A stretch of 64,000 bases of DNA, taken from the NCBI GenBank assembly GCA_963575745.1, contig CAUYUJ010013880.1, positions 112,001 to 176,000 of the forward strand. Direction: 5' to 3'. The notes below the pieces were generated by a model. It saw only the letters and a list, made by a program, of their open reading frames with translations. It was not told where the DNA came from and made no database searches. The DNA comes from Prorocentrum cordatum. Lineage: Eukaryota > Sar > Dinophyceae > Prorocentrales > Prorocentraceae. How positions within the stretch are numbered: the stretch's first letter is position 1; each line of letters opens with the position of its first letter. Positions 63,661 through 64,000 of the stretch are shown here, one piece after another. Made by a program: the position numbers and the translations under genes.

Positions 63661-63867
63661 GAGGGGGTCTGGGCTCGCCGTCTGGCTCTCGGGCCGTGGC
63701 TATTAAGGGCCTCTGGCCGCCGACCGGGGGCGAGGGCGGGCCCGCCACGGAGCGCGCGCCCTCGGCGGGGCGCGGCCTGCCGGCGAGCCGCCCCGGGGCC
63801 GGAAGGCCGCCGATCGGCCGACGGCCACGCCCGAAAGCCTCGAGCCTCCAGGACCGACGAGAAACAA

Positions 63868-63925
63868 ACTCCTCCTCCTCCTCCTCCTCCTCCTCCTCCT
63901 CCTCCTCCTCCTCCTCCTCCTCCTC
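63868..63925. repeat. (CTC)n microsatellite
   Basis: About 19 perfect CTC units. Confidence 0.97.
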
Positions 63926-64000
63926 GCTCGGAGGCGAGCCCGGGGGGGGAAGCGAGAAGGAGAAGGCCTTCCCTCCGAGGCCCGACAGCCATCCCTTCGC

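Overview
The window looks like nuclear DNA of a dinoflagellate, a GC-rich and very repeat-rich protist genome. The evidence is the non-LTR retrotransposon type (a zinc-finger ORF1 plus an endonuclease-RT-RNase H ORF2 with an atypical WVDD box), extreme GGA/CTC and GAT microsatellite load, many tandem and foldback repeats, and almost no ordinary genes. There are no operons, ribosome binding sites or bacterial gene layout. The species cannot be read from the sequence. Most long open frames here are low-complexity artefacts of triplet repeats and are not reported as genes.

Layout. 0-6 kb: GC-rich repeats, one possible terminal exon on the minus strand (1144-1473), CCT/CAC microsatellites, a composite MITE (2770-3234), and a second fragment of a short-chain dehydrogenase (SDR) on the minus strand near 5.9 kb. 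6-14.3 kb: a decayed minus-strand LINE (about 6.95-9.79 kb), a 0.7 kb unit repeated three times (11.05-13.42 kb), and a third LINE remnant (13.7-14.3 kb). 14.3-20.6 kb: CTC and GAT microsatellites, the first SDR fragment (16.48-16.58 kb, minus), a gene-like but broken minus-strand region (17.5-19.9 kb), and MITEs. 20.6-28.8 kb: compound microsatellites, degenerate CCCAAGA-type blocks, and a 1.2 kb element built around about ten 73-bp repeats. 28.9-35.0 kb: the one nearly complete mobile element, a plus-strand LINE of about 6 kb with ORF1 and a frameshifted ORF2. 35-51 kb: duplications, minisatellites, MITEs with clean target-site duplications, and a second, 3-repeat copy of the 73-bp element inserted into a MITE. 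51-57 kb: microsatellites and one open frame with peptide repeats. 57.5-60.5 kb: interleaved tandem arrays (102, 113, 147 and 155 bp units), then a broken PIF1-like helicase C-terminus. 60.5-64 kb: microsatellites, CCCAAGA blocks and an 8-bp minisatellite.

The most interesting signals are: (1) three, possibly four, families of short inverted-repeat elements with 5-bp target-site duplications readable at most insertions; (2) the 73-bp-repeat element, whose ends are fixed by insertion into a MITE without a target duplication; (3) a LINE ORF2 whose frame break coincides with a canonical -1 slippery heptamer; and (4) two SDR fragments that fit end to end although 10.5 kb apart. Apart from the LINE proteins, nothing here can be called an intact gene with confidence.
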